From Candidatus Omnitrophota bacterium (lineage in GTDB: Bacteria > Omnitrophota > Koll11 > Gygaellales > JAQTUY01), in assembly GCA_028707105.1 (NCBI GenBank), contig JAQTUY010000016.1, forward strand, positions 1-19,151: a stretch of 19,151 nucleotides of DNA, written 5' to 3'. The translations under genes were made by a program, and so were the position numbers. Positions 1-6,500 of the stretch are shown piece by piece (position 1 is the first letter of the stretch; every line of letters begins with the position of its first letter). The notes beneath the pieces were generated by a model. That model was not told where the DNA came from and did not search any database. It was given only the letters and a program-made list of their open reading frames with translations.

Positions 1-515
1 ATCACCCTGATCTGGTGCTTTTTTATCTGATTCACGCGGGGATAATCTTTGAACATCAGGTATGCCGCGACAGCCGGAGGTATCAGCACATTTAACACGG
101 AAAAAAGGTAGAGACGGCCCGCCTTAGGCCAGAAGGGAAAGATCAGCAGGGGTTCGACGCGGTTGACCATAAGCGGGGTGCCTATAAATAATATGCTCAG
201 GCCCGCTATCGCGTAAGAGGCGATGACCCATTTCTTCATCTGCTTCCATCGCCCCAGCAGATGCACCACGCAATGGAACCACGCGGCGCCGATCGAAGAA
301 GAACCGACGGTAAGAACGCGGCACCAGAATAACGCGGATTGCGCGTCTTTACTCACCTGCCAGAAGTAATACGCGCTTGACCAGATAAAAGCGCCCAGGT
401 TAAGGATGACAAAAGCCCTGCCCGCAGGCTGACGGCGCTGTTTTACAAAGACGAACAACCCTAATATAAAAGCCATGCCCGCGTTAAGCAGGCAGCCGGC
501 TTCCCAATACGTCAT
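1..515 (-). CDS. 7TM sensor protein, N-terminal part (probable histidine kinase), cut by window edge
   Basis: An open frame starts with ATG at 515 and runs off the window after about 171 codons. The start (MTYWEAGCLLNAGMAF) overlaps the hydrolase stop as ATGA, so translation is probably coupled. The visible part is almost all membrane: hydrophobic segments near residues 8-24, 34-52, 64-86, 95-112 and 137-155, separated by short charged loops such as KQRRQPAG and GRWKQMKKW. The spacing, the early FVKQRRQPAGRAFVILNL stretch and the WFHCVVHLLG segment resemble the 7TM module found at the N-terminus of many sensor histidine kinases. No kinase, PAS or cyclase domain is visible because the rest lies outside, so the output domain is unknown. 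An integral membrane sensor is likely; histidine kinase is inference. Confidence 0.7.
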   Translation of the reverse strand, partial: MTYWEAGCLLNAGMAFILGLFVFVKQRRQPAGRAFVILNLGAFIWSSAYYFWQVSKDAQSALFWCRVLTVGSSSIGAAWFHCVVHLLGRWKQMKKWVIASYAIAGLSILFIGTPLMVNRVEPLLIFPFWPKAGRLYLFSVLNVLIPPAVAAYLMFKDYPRVNQIKKHQIRV

Positions 516-1345
516 TTTAAGGTTTCTTTAAACCATTTGTCTATGGTATCGATTGCCGCTTCAGGATGCTCTTCCAGGAACATGTGTTTCATTCCCGGGA
601 TCACTTCAAAGCGCTTATAACAGGTGAGCTTATCAAATAATGAACGCATATATTCCATGGGGAAGATACCGTCATTATCGGGGTGGATGAACATAATCGG
701 GGTCTTGATAGCCTCTATCTTTTTCGGAGGGCCGGCCGTTGCCAGGGAATGCAGGGAACGCATGGTATAGGATCTGACAAAATAAGGGTCTTTTTTTAAA
801 GCCCTCAGCCTTTCCGGCTTAAGGTAAAAAGTATACCTGTCTATATAAGTCCAGAGGTTTAACTTTAAAAAATGCAGTTTCCCGAATAACTTCACAAACG
901 GCTTCAATATCCTGCCGCGGATGGGAAGTATGCAGTCGGATTGCCTTTCTGAAAGGATAGCCGCGCAATGGCAGCATCCGCTCTTTAAACGCTTATCGGC
1001 GGAAAGGGCGTAAAACGAGGCCATCCCGCCCTGGCTGGTGCCGATTATACCGATCCGGCCGTTGTAATTCTCTATCGCGTAAGTGGTGGTATCGTAAATG
1101 TTGCCGACGACTTCCTTAAAAGTAAAATCGCCCCTTTTACCTTCGCTTTTGCCGTGCCCCTCAAGGTCGACCCCGATGACATTAAAACCGCGCTGGTTAA
1201 GCAGGGTAAGCAGCTCTATATAGTGTTGGGCGTAAAATCCGGAGGCGTGGACAAAAATTATTACAGGCGAGTCTTTCTGGTCTTCCAGGATCAATAAGTG
1301 GATCTTCAGGCCGCTTGAATTAATATACGCGTCTTTGGCCATCAA
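512..1345 (-). CDS. alpha/beta hydrolase (serine esterase / lysophospholipase-like)
   Basis: A 277-residue alpha/beta-hydrolase fold protein. The oxyanion-hole strand is FVHASGF (residues 31-37), followed by VIGVDLEGHGKSEG (56-69). The nucleophile elbow GTSQG (102-106) places Ser104. The acid is probably Asp225 in HPDNDGIFP, and the base His254 in PGMKHMF. There is no signal peptide, so it should act in the cytoplasm. Length and motifs fit the esterase/monoacylglycerol-lipase-like group, but the substrate cannot be told. Its first codon is TTG at 1345 with an ATG directly after it at 1342; an AAGGGA upstream fits either, so the start is uncertain by one residue. It follows the STAS gene by about 38 bp and its TGA overlaps the ATG of the 7TM gene. 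The residue 120-140 segment is cysteine-rich (CCHC and a later Cys), which is unusual but has no clear meaning. Confidence 0.85.
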   Translation of the reverse strand: MMAKDAYINSSGLKIHLLILEDQKDSPVIIFVHASGFYAQHYIELLTLLNQRGFNVIGVDLEGHGKSEGKRGDFTFKEVVGNIYDTTTYAIENYNGRIGIIGTSQGGMASFYALSADKRLKSGCCHCAAILSERQSDCILPIRGRILKPFVKLFGKLHFLKLNLWTYIDRYTFYLKPERLRALKKDPYFVRSYTMRSLHSLATAGPPKKIEAIKTPIMFIHPDNDGIFPMEYMRSLFDKLTCYKRFEVIPGMKHMFLEEHPEAAIDTIDKWFKETLK

Positions 1346-1383
1346 TATTCAGGTCCCTTCTGTGCCCTATTAATCGGTCAGCC

Positions 1384-1770
1384 TTATGATACCGGCGGTA
1401 TCGGGGAGACGGATGTTTTAGTGTCGTTAAGAGCCTCTTCAACGGTATTAAAGATCGGCATTATCTTGGTCAGCCCGATCATCTCCAGAAGCTTAAAGAT
1501 ATCGGTAGGTATCTTGCAGAGCTTAAAATAACCCTTAAACCTTACTACCTTGATATAAGAATGCACCAGGACCAGGATCCCCGTGCTGTCGCAAAAATTA
1601 AGCCCGGAAAGGTCTACAATAAGATTAATATGGCCCTTCTCGATATACGACAAAAGCTGCTCCCTGCCTTCTTTAACGCTGCCCCTGTCCAGGTCGCCGG
1701 ATATCTGCACCAGCTTAGCCTTATCCTGCCCCGGTATATCCTTAATAGCTATCTCTAACGAAGACGCCAT
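1384..1770 (-). CDS. STAS-domain anti-sigma factor antagonist
   Basis: A 128-residue single STAS domain. Strands near VQISGDLD (21-28) and INLIVDLSGL (48-57) lead into FCDSTGIL (59-66). The Ser62 of this DSTG motif matches the serine that is phosphorylated by an anti-sigma kinase in the SpoIIAA/RsbV family. The C-terminal helix region (IFKLLEMIGLTKIMPIF) is also typical. A short Pro/Ser/Thr tail follows and has no known role. The start is well supported: AAAGGAGG lies just upstream of the ATG. Such proteins release a sigma factor or act in a partner-switching cascade; here neither an RsbW-like kinase nor a sigma factor is next to it. It sits between the glycoside hydrolase and the alpha/beta hydrolase, upstream of a membrane sensor, so a role in envelope or stress signalling is plausible but inferred. 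Confidence 0.9.
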   Translation of the reverse strand: MASSLEIAIKDIPGQDKAKLVQISGDLDRGSVKEGREQLLSYIEKGHINLIVDLSGLNFCDSTGILVLVHSYIKVVRFKGYFKLCKIPTDIFKLLEMIGLTKIMPIFNTVEEALNDTKTSVSPIPPVS

Positions 1771-1827
1771 TTGAGAATCCTCCTTTAACGATCCTTGACC
1801 TCTTAATGACCAATGCCTTAAATTATG

Positions 1828-3108
1828 CTAGTTATTATACCACCAATCCATTTTTTTTGCCAATTTTTTCCATTTCCGGACGCATCTACTCAGCGCGCTA
1901 AATCCGCTTTTAGTCGAATAATCCCAGCGCACCAGCCCGAAATAATCCACGTCATTATTGAAATGCTTATTGTTATCGCGGAAGAATGCCCAGAACACCT
2001 TCTCCACATCGTCAAATTTGATAAATTCCGTGTAGATCTCCCTGACCCACCGGGCCTGCTGTTTCTCCGTGGGGCTTAAGCCCTCCCACCACCCGTATGA
2101 CGCGGAAGAATCATCTATCCCGGGACAGCCGACTTCGGTAAACCATATCTTTTTATATCCGTCGCCGTTTTTGGCCATCTCTTTTTTAATATTATTATAG
2201 AGCGCCTTTACATACCGGATACGGTTCTCCAGCAGGGGGTTGGTGAAGGGATGGATGTTCATGACATCAAAATAATCCTTGCCGCCGTTGCGGTAAATAT
2301 TCTTCAAAGCAAAGAAACCTTCGCTGGTCAACCCTCCCAGGACTATCTTGCAGGAAGGATCGGCTTTTTTAGCGGCGGTATAGACCTCTTTTAAAAGCCG
2401 CGTATACCCCTTCATATCATCGCGCACTTTCCAGTATGTCGTTGAATCCGGCTCATTCCATATTTCCCAGTATTTCACCTTATCCTTATAACGAAAGATC
2501 ACCCTAGAGACGTAATTGACAAAGGTCGCGTTATCGTAAGGAGGATAATTCCAGTCATCTCCCGACCAGGAAGTTGAATAGCTCAATACCCCCAGGATGC
2601 GGATCTGATTTCGGGTAAGCAGGTCCACAAGATAGTCGTACTTTCCAAAACTCCAGACGCCCTCCTGCGGCTCCATGTCCTGCCAGAGAAAATCAAACCT
2701 GACGCAAACCACCCCCGCTTTTTTCATAAGCTTGACGATCCTTTCCAGCCCCGGCTTATCATATTTATAACTGTTCCAGGAATGGTCCCAGCTTAAAAAT
2801 TCCAGGACCCCGAAAGGATTGTAGCCGTTCTCGCGCCAATCATAAGGAGAGGGATCATAGGCGTCCGGCACTCCGTCACCGTCGGCGTCGTCTCCGGAGC
2901 GCCAGGCTAAAGAGTACCCCTGGTCTAACTTTTCGATCGCCGCGGACTCGATCTTGTCGGGGATAAGATGGGCATTGCGCTTCTGCCACTCCAAAGAGCG
3001 CTTATCGTAAGAGATCTCCCCGGAAAAAGAAACCGCGCAAAAACAAAATAAAGCTATATTCACCGCCGCGAAGGCGAATATGCCGCGCGCAAAGGCGTTT
3101 TTCTTCAT
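1828..3108 (-). CDS. exported glycoside hydrolase, clan GH-A (GH39/GH5-like)
   Basis: A 426-residue protein with an N-terminal signal peptide (charged MKKNAFARG, hydrophobic core to about residue 29). A calcium-loop-like DADGDGVPDAYDPSPYD (74-90) of the thrombospondin type-3 kind follows. The rest is a TIM-barrel hydrolase. YWEIWNEPD puts the acid/base at Glu219 and IWFTEVGCPG puts the nucleophile at Glu325, the strand 4 and strand 7 glutamates of clan GH-A. VRFDFLWQDMEPQEGVW (136-152) is the usual strand 2 region. Family assignment (GH39, GH5 or another) and substrate are not decided by sight. It should act outside the cytoplasm on a glycan. The start has AAGGAG six bases ahead, and its ATG overlaps the macro-Nudix stop as ATGA. 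There is no dockerin pair, cell-wall anchor or carbohydrate-binding module. Confidence 0.88.
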   Translation of the reverse strand: MKKNAFARGIFAFAAVNIALFCFCAVSFSGEISYDKRSLEWQKRNAHLIPDKIESAAIEKLDQGYSLAWRSGDDADGDGVPDAYDPSPYDWRENGYNPFGVLEFLSWDHSWNSYKYDKPGLERIVKLMKKAGVVCVRFDFLWQDMEPQEGVWSFGKYDYLVDLLTRNQIRILGVLSYSTSWSGDDWNYPPYDNATFVNYVSRVIFRYKDKVKYWEIWNEPDSTTYWKVRDDMKGYTRLLKEVYTAAKKADPSCKIVLGGLTSEGFFALKNIYRNGGKDYFDVMNIHPFTNPLLENRIRYVKALYNNIKKEMAKNGDGYKKIWFTEVGCPGIDDSSASYGWWEGLSPTEKQQARWVREIYTEFIKFDDVEKVFWAFFRDNNKHFNNDVDYFGLVRWDYSTKSGFSALSRCVRKWKKLAKKMDWWYNN

Positions 3109-4037
3109 CGCTTGCTCCTTAGATAGTCGCCGATAATATCCGCGTGGTCAAAGGCCAGCTTCATACTTTTTAATTTATCGGCGGGAATAATTGTTAATGA
3201 CGCGGCGTCGCTTGCCGCCTTAGGCTCGCCTTTCCCTTCGGCGATAAAAACCGTGGTGATCGTGTCAAAACGCGGGTCGCGCCCGGGCTTGGAATAAGTA
3301 TGGAACTGTCTTAAGCCCGTTAATTCCAGGTTGGTCTCTTCTCTGGCTTCCCGCGCGGCGGCCTCCTCCAGGCTCTCCCCGCGATCGACAAAACCTCCGG
3401 GCAAAGCGTAGCCAAAAGGCGGGTTACTCCTCTCCACCAGGACAATACCCTGCGGCATCTCGATAATAATGTCAACGGTGCTGAAAGGCCCCTGTCCAAG
3501 GTCATTGATGATATGCTCAAGATAAGCCAAGACCCCCTTATTAAAGATGTCGAATGCCTTTATATCATAAAGACAAAATACGACTTCCTTAAGGCAGGAG
3601 TCATTTTGCCTCAAATGCCTGAGTACCTCTTGCGCCATGATCTTGGCGCAAGCCGACAAAGGGAACCCTCCCACGCCGCACCCCAGCGCCGGGAAAGCGA
3701 TAGAACTCACCCTTAATTCCTCGGCAGCTTTAAGGGAACTTCTGCAGGAGGAGCGCACCTTGTCTTCGTCAGTGGCGAAATCCATACCCATGGTCGCCGC
3801 GTGAATGACATATTTAGCCGGAAGAGAACCCGCGCCCGTGGCAACCGCGCCCCCGATCTCTATCGGGCCTTTTTTAACCGCTTCTTCCTCGATAGCCTTG
3901 CCGCCCTTTTTCTTGATCACCCCCGCAACGCCTCCGCCCATCAAAAGCTTATTATTAGCGGCATTCACGATCGCGCCGGCTTTAAGCTCAGTTATGTCGC
4001 CCTGGACTATCTTTATTTCACACTCCTTGATACGCAT
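3105..4037 (-). CDS. macro domain - Nudix hydrolase fusion (ADP-ribose metabolism)
   Basis: The 310-residue product has two domains. Residues 5-175 are a macro domain: QGDITELKAGAIVNAANN, the glycine-rich GGGVAGVI loop and FPALGCGVGGFP are its ADP-ribose-binding parts. Residues 185-310 are a Nudix hydrolase with the box G215-x5-E221-x7-REAREE-T-N (229-236), where the usual Gly is Asn. A following YSKPGRDPRFDT is typical of ADP-ribose pyrophosphatases (COG1051). The macro half may bind or deacylate O-acetyl-ADP-ribose or remove ADP-ribose, and the Nudix half may split ADP-ribose to AMP and ribose 5-phosphate. That pairing is inference. An in-frame TTG exists 15 bases upstream, but it lies at the Shine-Dalgarno GAAGGAGA (4043-4050), which sits 5 bases before the ATG at 4037, so ATG is chosen. 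The stop overlaps the glycoside hydrolase start. Confidence 0.88.
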   Translation of the reverse strand: MRIKECEIKIVQGDITELKAGAIVNAANNKLLMGGGVAGVIKKKGGKAIEEEAVKKGPIEIGGAVATGAGSLPAKYVIHAATMGMDFATDEDKVRSSCRSSLKAAEELRVSSIAFPALGCGVGGFPLSACAKIMAQEVLRHLRQNDSCLKEVVFCLYDIKAFDIFNKGVLAYLEHIINDLGQGPFSTVDIIIEMPQGIVLVERSNPPFGYALPGGFVDRGESLEEAAAREAREETNLELTGLRQFHTYSKPGRDPRFDTITTVFIAEGKGEPKAASDAASLTIIPADKLKSMKLAFDHADIIGDYLRSKR

Positions 4038-4042
4038 AACCG

Positions 4043-4050
4043 TCTCCTTC
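4043..4050 (-). promoter_or_regulatory. Shine-Dalgarno site that fixes the macro-Nudix start
   Basis: On the minus strand this reads GAAGGAGA, five bases before the ATG at 4037. It rules out the slightly longer in-frame TTG start, which would lie inside this site. Confidence 0.8.
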
Positions 4051-4073
4051 AATATTCTCTATCAGCTATATAC

Positions 4074-4103
4074 CTTATAGCTTTGGTGTCTTTTCTCGCT
4101 CAA
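4074..4103 (-). promoter_or_regulatory. candidate sigma70-type promoter for the macro-Nudix operon
   Basis: On the minus strand, TTGAGC (4098-4103) is followed after an 18-base spacer by TATAAG (4074-4079). Transcription would start near 4067 and give a leader of about 30 bases. The spacer and -35 lie inside the outer arm of the palindromic element, so the element would supply the promoter. It was identified by eye only; such boxes occur by chance in AT-rich DNA. Confidence 0.4.
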
Positions 4104-4177
4104 GTCGCTTTTGGCCCACCCGCAACTATCTAGGGCCGCGGCAAAGGTCTTTCGTGTTTTCGGCGGCTGTGGAACTC

Positions 4178-4204
4178 GCGTCTTTGGCTCCTTGCCAAAG
4201 CCGC
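4178..4204. other. hairpin A inside palindrome 1
   Basis: GCG, one mismatch, then CTTTGGC (4182-4188), loop TCCTT, then GCCAAAG (4194-4200), mismatch, CGC. Flanking CGGCG (4161-4165) and CGCCG (4215-4219) could extend it across an internal loop, though the first competes with the outer stem. Confidence 0.75.
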
Positions 4205-4220
4205 TCAACATCCTCGCCGT

Positions 4221-4254
4221 CCCGATATTGTCAACGCCTTGCGTTGACATCGGG
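4221..4254. other. hairpin B inside palindrome 1
   Basis: CCCGAT (4221-4226), a 3-base bulge, GTCAACGC (4230-4237), a 3-base loop CTT, GCGTTGAC (4241-4248), then ATCGGG (4249-4254). This gives 14 base pairs. No T-tract follows on either strand, so it is not a standard terminator. Confidence 0.8.
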
Positions 4255-4346
4255 ATTCCCGAAAACACTCAAGCTGCTTTGCCTAAAAGCTCCATTCGCT
4301 CAAAAAAACACCAAAGCCATTTAAGATATCTAACTTACCGTGGAGC

Positions 4347-4530
4347 TATTTATAGTTTTGACGAAGCGCACATTAGAAATTTTTTGCCATATATCGACAT
4401 TTTCTTGTTGGTCTGCAAGGCTTTACGACGAGTTGAAGTATGGAGTCCCCGCGATAGCCTTTACGTAAACGAGTCGTAAACCGCAGCAGACGGCAAAAAA
4501 TTTCAGTGCGCGGAGTCAAAACTATAAATA
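4347..4530. repeat. palindrome 2: 184-bp long imperfect hairpin
   Basis: The arms pair as TATTTATAGTTTTGAC (4347-4362) with its exact complement (4515-4530); GCGCAC (4366-4371) with GTGCGC (4506-4511); GAAATTTTTTGCC (4376-4388) with its exact complement (4492-4504); GTCTGC (4411-4416) with GCAGAC (4486-4491); TTTACGAC (4422-4429) with GTCGTAAA (4473-4480). One arm has a 22-base unpaired insert (4389-4410) with nothing opposite it. The apex is about 43 bases. As RNA it would be one long rod with a one-sided bulge. It lies just after the tRNA nucleotidyltransferase gene in the transcription direction, so it could also end or stabilise that transcript. Confidence 0.8.
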
Positions 4531-4550
4531 TATTCATGTAAAAACAAATA

Positions 4551-6041
4551 TTACGTCCTATTCGATGCTTTCAAAACAATATCGCGCGCGGCGGCCAAAG
4601 CCTGTTTTTTAGTCCTGACCTTGCCGATGGCCTGAAGCTCTTCGATATCTTTTAATATCTCCCCGATGAAAGGAGAAGACGCCAGATGGAATTTCTTGAT
4701 CAGGTCGTCGCCGTTGATCAGGCGGCGGAGCGGCTTTTCTTTTTTCCTGCGCAGGTATTCGGATATCAGCCCGAAAACCACCTTTTCGTGATGGCGCCTT
4801 TCGCTTTCACTGGTCAACGGCCCCCTTGTGGCGCGCTGGTCGCCGATGGAGAGAAGAAGCACGCTCACTCCTTCCCGGCCCGTATCGCGGAAATACCTGA
4901 ACTTTGCCCGCGGCGTTATCTCTTCGTTATCAGCCAGGTAGCCGGGGCGCAGATGCCAGAAAACCATCTTCCTCAAAGAATTTATCTCCTCATTTGACAG
5001 CTTCAGGCGCCCGGATATCGCCCTGGTGATCAACATCCCCACCCGCTCATGCCCATGAAATTTAGTCCTGCCTTTTTCGCGGCGCTTAGACGCGGGCTTG
5101 CCGATATCATGCAGTAACGCCCCCAATTTAAGCAAGGCCCGCCTTTTCCTGCCGGCGCAGATCTCCTCATTTAAATAGGCCTGCACCACGGAGTTGCCGG
5201 AAAACTTCTTCAGCGCCTCTTCAAGCTGCCTGACTGTTTCCAGGGAATGGCGCCAGACATCCAGATGATGATAAGGGCCCTGTTTTACGCCGCGCATCAC
5301 CTCTATCTCAGGCAGGGCCGCGCTTAACACCCTTAGCTTATCCATCTCTTCCAGGTAAGAGGCGCTATGCGGCGTATCCAATATCTTAAAAAGTTCATCC
5401 CGCACCCTCTCCGGGGAAACCGCGCCGAGCTTATCCCTGGCCAGCTTCAGGTATTTTAAAGCGTCCTTATCGATAACGAAGCCGAAAATGGCGCTCAGGC
5501 TAAAACCCCGCAATATCCTGAGCGGGTCATCGTCAAAAACAGTTTTATCCGCTATCTTCAAAACGCCGCGCCTCAGGTCATCCAGCCCGCCATGCGGGTC
5601 TATAATACCGCTCTCCGGCGCCCGGGCTCTTTTGAGGCCGCCCAATTCCAGCGCCAGGGCATTGACCGTGAAATCCCTCAAACGCAGGTCTTCTTCCAGC
5701 GTCCGGCCGCGGAAGTCCGCGAAATCCAGGGTGTATATTTTCCCTTTAAATTTCTTGACCAGCCTTACTATCCCGCGCTCTTTATCCAGCAGGACAAACC
5801 CGCATTTCATCCGGCGGCATAAAGCGCGGGCGAAATGGATACTTCCCTTTTGCAGGGCAAAATCCATATCGGGATTGATCTTCTGCCTTTTAAGAAGGAT
5901 ATCGCGCAAATAACCGCCGACCATATATACTTTCGCCTTATGCGCGGCGGAAAATCTACGCACGGTATCTAATATGACGCTGTCGTCCTGAGGGATGGCG
6001 CATGGAAGGGGGATATTCTTAAATGTCCGGGATGGTCTCAT
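4551..6041 (-). CDS. cca: CCA tRNA nucleotidyltransferase / poly(A) polymerase family protein with HD domain
   Basis: A 496-residue class II nucleotidyltransferase. The head has GGYLRD (42-47), the metal-binding DMD (58-60), RDFTVNALA (122-130) and DPHGG (148-152). The DPLRILR motif (172-178) matches the DxxRxxR base-recognition element. An HD phosphohydrolase domain follows, with HHLDVWRHSLE (258-268), LLHDIGKP (309-316) and HGHE (329-332). It should add or repair the CCA end of tRNAs; a poly(A) polymerase or A-adding or CC-adding specialist cannot be excluded by sight. The ATG at 6041 lacks a clear Shine-Dalgarno, so the first few residues are uncertain. It is last in the long run of genes and is followed by the palindromic region. 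Confidence 0.88.
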   Translation of the reverse strand: MRPSRTFKNIPLPCAIPQDDSVILDTVRRFSAAHKAKVYMVGGYLRDILLKRQKINPDMDFALQKGSIHFARALCRRMKCGFVLLDKERGIVRLVKKFKGKIYTLDFADFRGRTLEEDLRLRDFTVNALALELGGLKRARAPESGIIDPHGGLDDLRRGVLKIADKTVFDDDPLRILRGFSLSAIFGFVIDKDALKYLKLARDKLGAVSPERVRDELFKILDTPHSASYLEEMDKLRVLSAALPEIEVMRGVKQGPYHHLDVWRHSLETVRQLEEALKKFSGNSVVQAYLNEEICAGRKRRALLKLGALLHDIGKPASKRREKGRTKFHGHERVGMLITRAISGRLKLSNEEINSLRKMVFWHLRPGYLADNEEITPRAKFRYFRDTGREGVSVLLLSIGDQRATRGPLTSESERRHHEKVVFGLISEYLRRKKEKPLRRLINGDDLIKKFHLASSPFIGEILKDIEELQAIGKVRTKKQALAAARDIVLKASNRT

Positions 6042-6082
6042 GAGGGAGCCTGAAAAATTTTAACCGCATCTGTCGATTACGC

Positions 6083-6484
6083 TTATACTCCGAATACCTC
6101 CGAATGCTTCAGCACCTCATCTTCCACGAAGATCGGAGCCTTAGCCCTTACCGCCAAAGCTATACTGTCGGACGGCCGGGCATCGACCGTCTTGGACTTG
6201 CCGTTATGTTTTAAAACCAGCTTGGCATGGAAAGTATTGTCTTCTATTTTATCGATCACGACCCTCTCGAGATTAGCCTCCAGGTTCTTGATCGTCGTAT
6301 GCAGGAGGTCATGCGTGAGCGGACGGGGCGGTTCAAAACCGCTGAGCTTAAGCTTAATGGCCGAGGCTTCGTTCAAGCCGATGACGATAGGCAGGAGCCT
6401 TTCGCCGTCTTTTTCCTTAAGGACGATCAGCTGGTCGTGCCTTTTCTCGTCGATTACTATTTTGCTTAATTCCATTTCCACCAT
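6083..6484 (-). CDS. DUF151 / bifunctional nuclease domain protein
   Basis: A 133-residue protein with the DUF151 (BFN) signature: LPIVIGLNEASAIKLKL (31-47), RPLTHDLLHTTIKNL (54-68) and near the end ARPSDSIALAVRAKAPIFV. The family is widespread in bacteria and plants; some members have been reported to have DNase and RNase activity, but the role in most bacteria is unsettled. It starts at ATG 6484, with AAGGAG five bases upstream in the 16-base gap after nrdR. It is cytoplasmic, with no signal or membrane segment. Its place between nrdR and the tRNA nucleotidyltransferase suggests nucleic-acid-related housekeeping, which is inference. Confidence 0.9.
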   Translation of the reverse strand: MVEMELSKIVIDEKRHDQLIVLKEKDGERLLPIVIGLNEASAIKLKLSGFEPPRPLTHDLLHTTIKNLEANLERVVIDKIEDNTFHAKLVLKHNGKSKTVDARPSDSIALAVRAKAPIFVEDEVLKHSEVFGV

Positions 6485-6500
6485 CTAAACTCCTTACAGG

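Larger units (their letters stand above)
4080..4317. repeat. palindrome 1: nested stems enclosing two hairpins (three-way-junction fold)
   Basis: Paired segments, from outside in: GCTTTGGTGT (4080-4089) with ACACCAAAGC (4308-4317), a perfect 10 bp; GCTTTT (4107-4112) with AAAAGC (4285-4290); GGCAAAG (4140-4146) with CTTTGCC (4277-4283); GTGTTTTCGG (4154-4163) with CCGAAAACAC (4259-4268), a perfect 10 bp. All pairs are collinear and nested. Inside lie two independent hairpins (4178-4204 and 4221-4254). This many nested pairs in 240 bp is far beyond what ordinary intergenic DNA shows. Confidence 0.75.
4066..4533. repeat. composite palindromic intergenic element (MITE-like or structured RNA)
   Basis: This fills nearly all of the 513-bp gap between the macro-Nudix gene and the tRNA nucleotidyltransferase gene. 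Its left end has ATATA then, two bases on, TTATAGCTTTG (4075-4085). Its right end, read in reverse, has ATATA then TTATAGTTTTG (4517-4527), so the ends form an imperfect inverted repeat. A third copy of the 11-bp motif lies at 4350-4360. Between them are two large imperfect palindromes, listed separately. No reading frame inside resembles a known protein. No clear target-site duplication is visible. It could be a non-autonomous transposable element, a large non-coding RNA, or both. Confidence 0.6.

Noticed and set aside
4038..4052. TTG start five codons upstream for the macro-Nudix protein
   Set aside because: This codon lies at the Shine-Dalgarno of the ATG at 4037 and has no ribosome site of its own.
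4221..4254. Rho-independent terminator for the tRNA nucleotidyltransferase transcript
   Set aside because: The hairpin is strong, but no T-tract follows on either strand and it is nested inside a larger fold.
4062..4268. A 68-codon minus-strand frame (GTG start) within palindrome 1
   Set aside because: It lies in the self-complementary arms and has no ribosome site or recognisable motif. It is more likely a by-product of the repeat, though it should be reconsidered if the frame is conserved in other copies.
4111..4479. A 122-codon plus-strand frame across both palindromes
   Set aside because: It is on the opposite strand to all genes, crosses the gap between the two structures, has no ribosome site and has no protein-like features.
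4053..4550. CRISPR array, tRNA, integron attC site or group II intron
   Set aside because: There are no regularly spaced direct repeats, no cloverleaf with an anticodon, no integron core-site pair, and no group II domain V-like sequence or reverse transcriptase frame.
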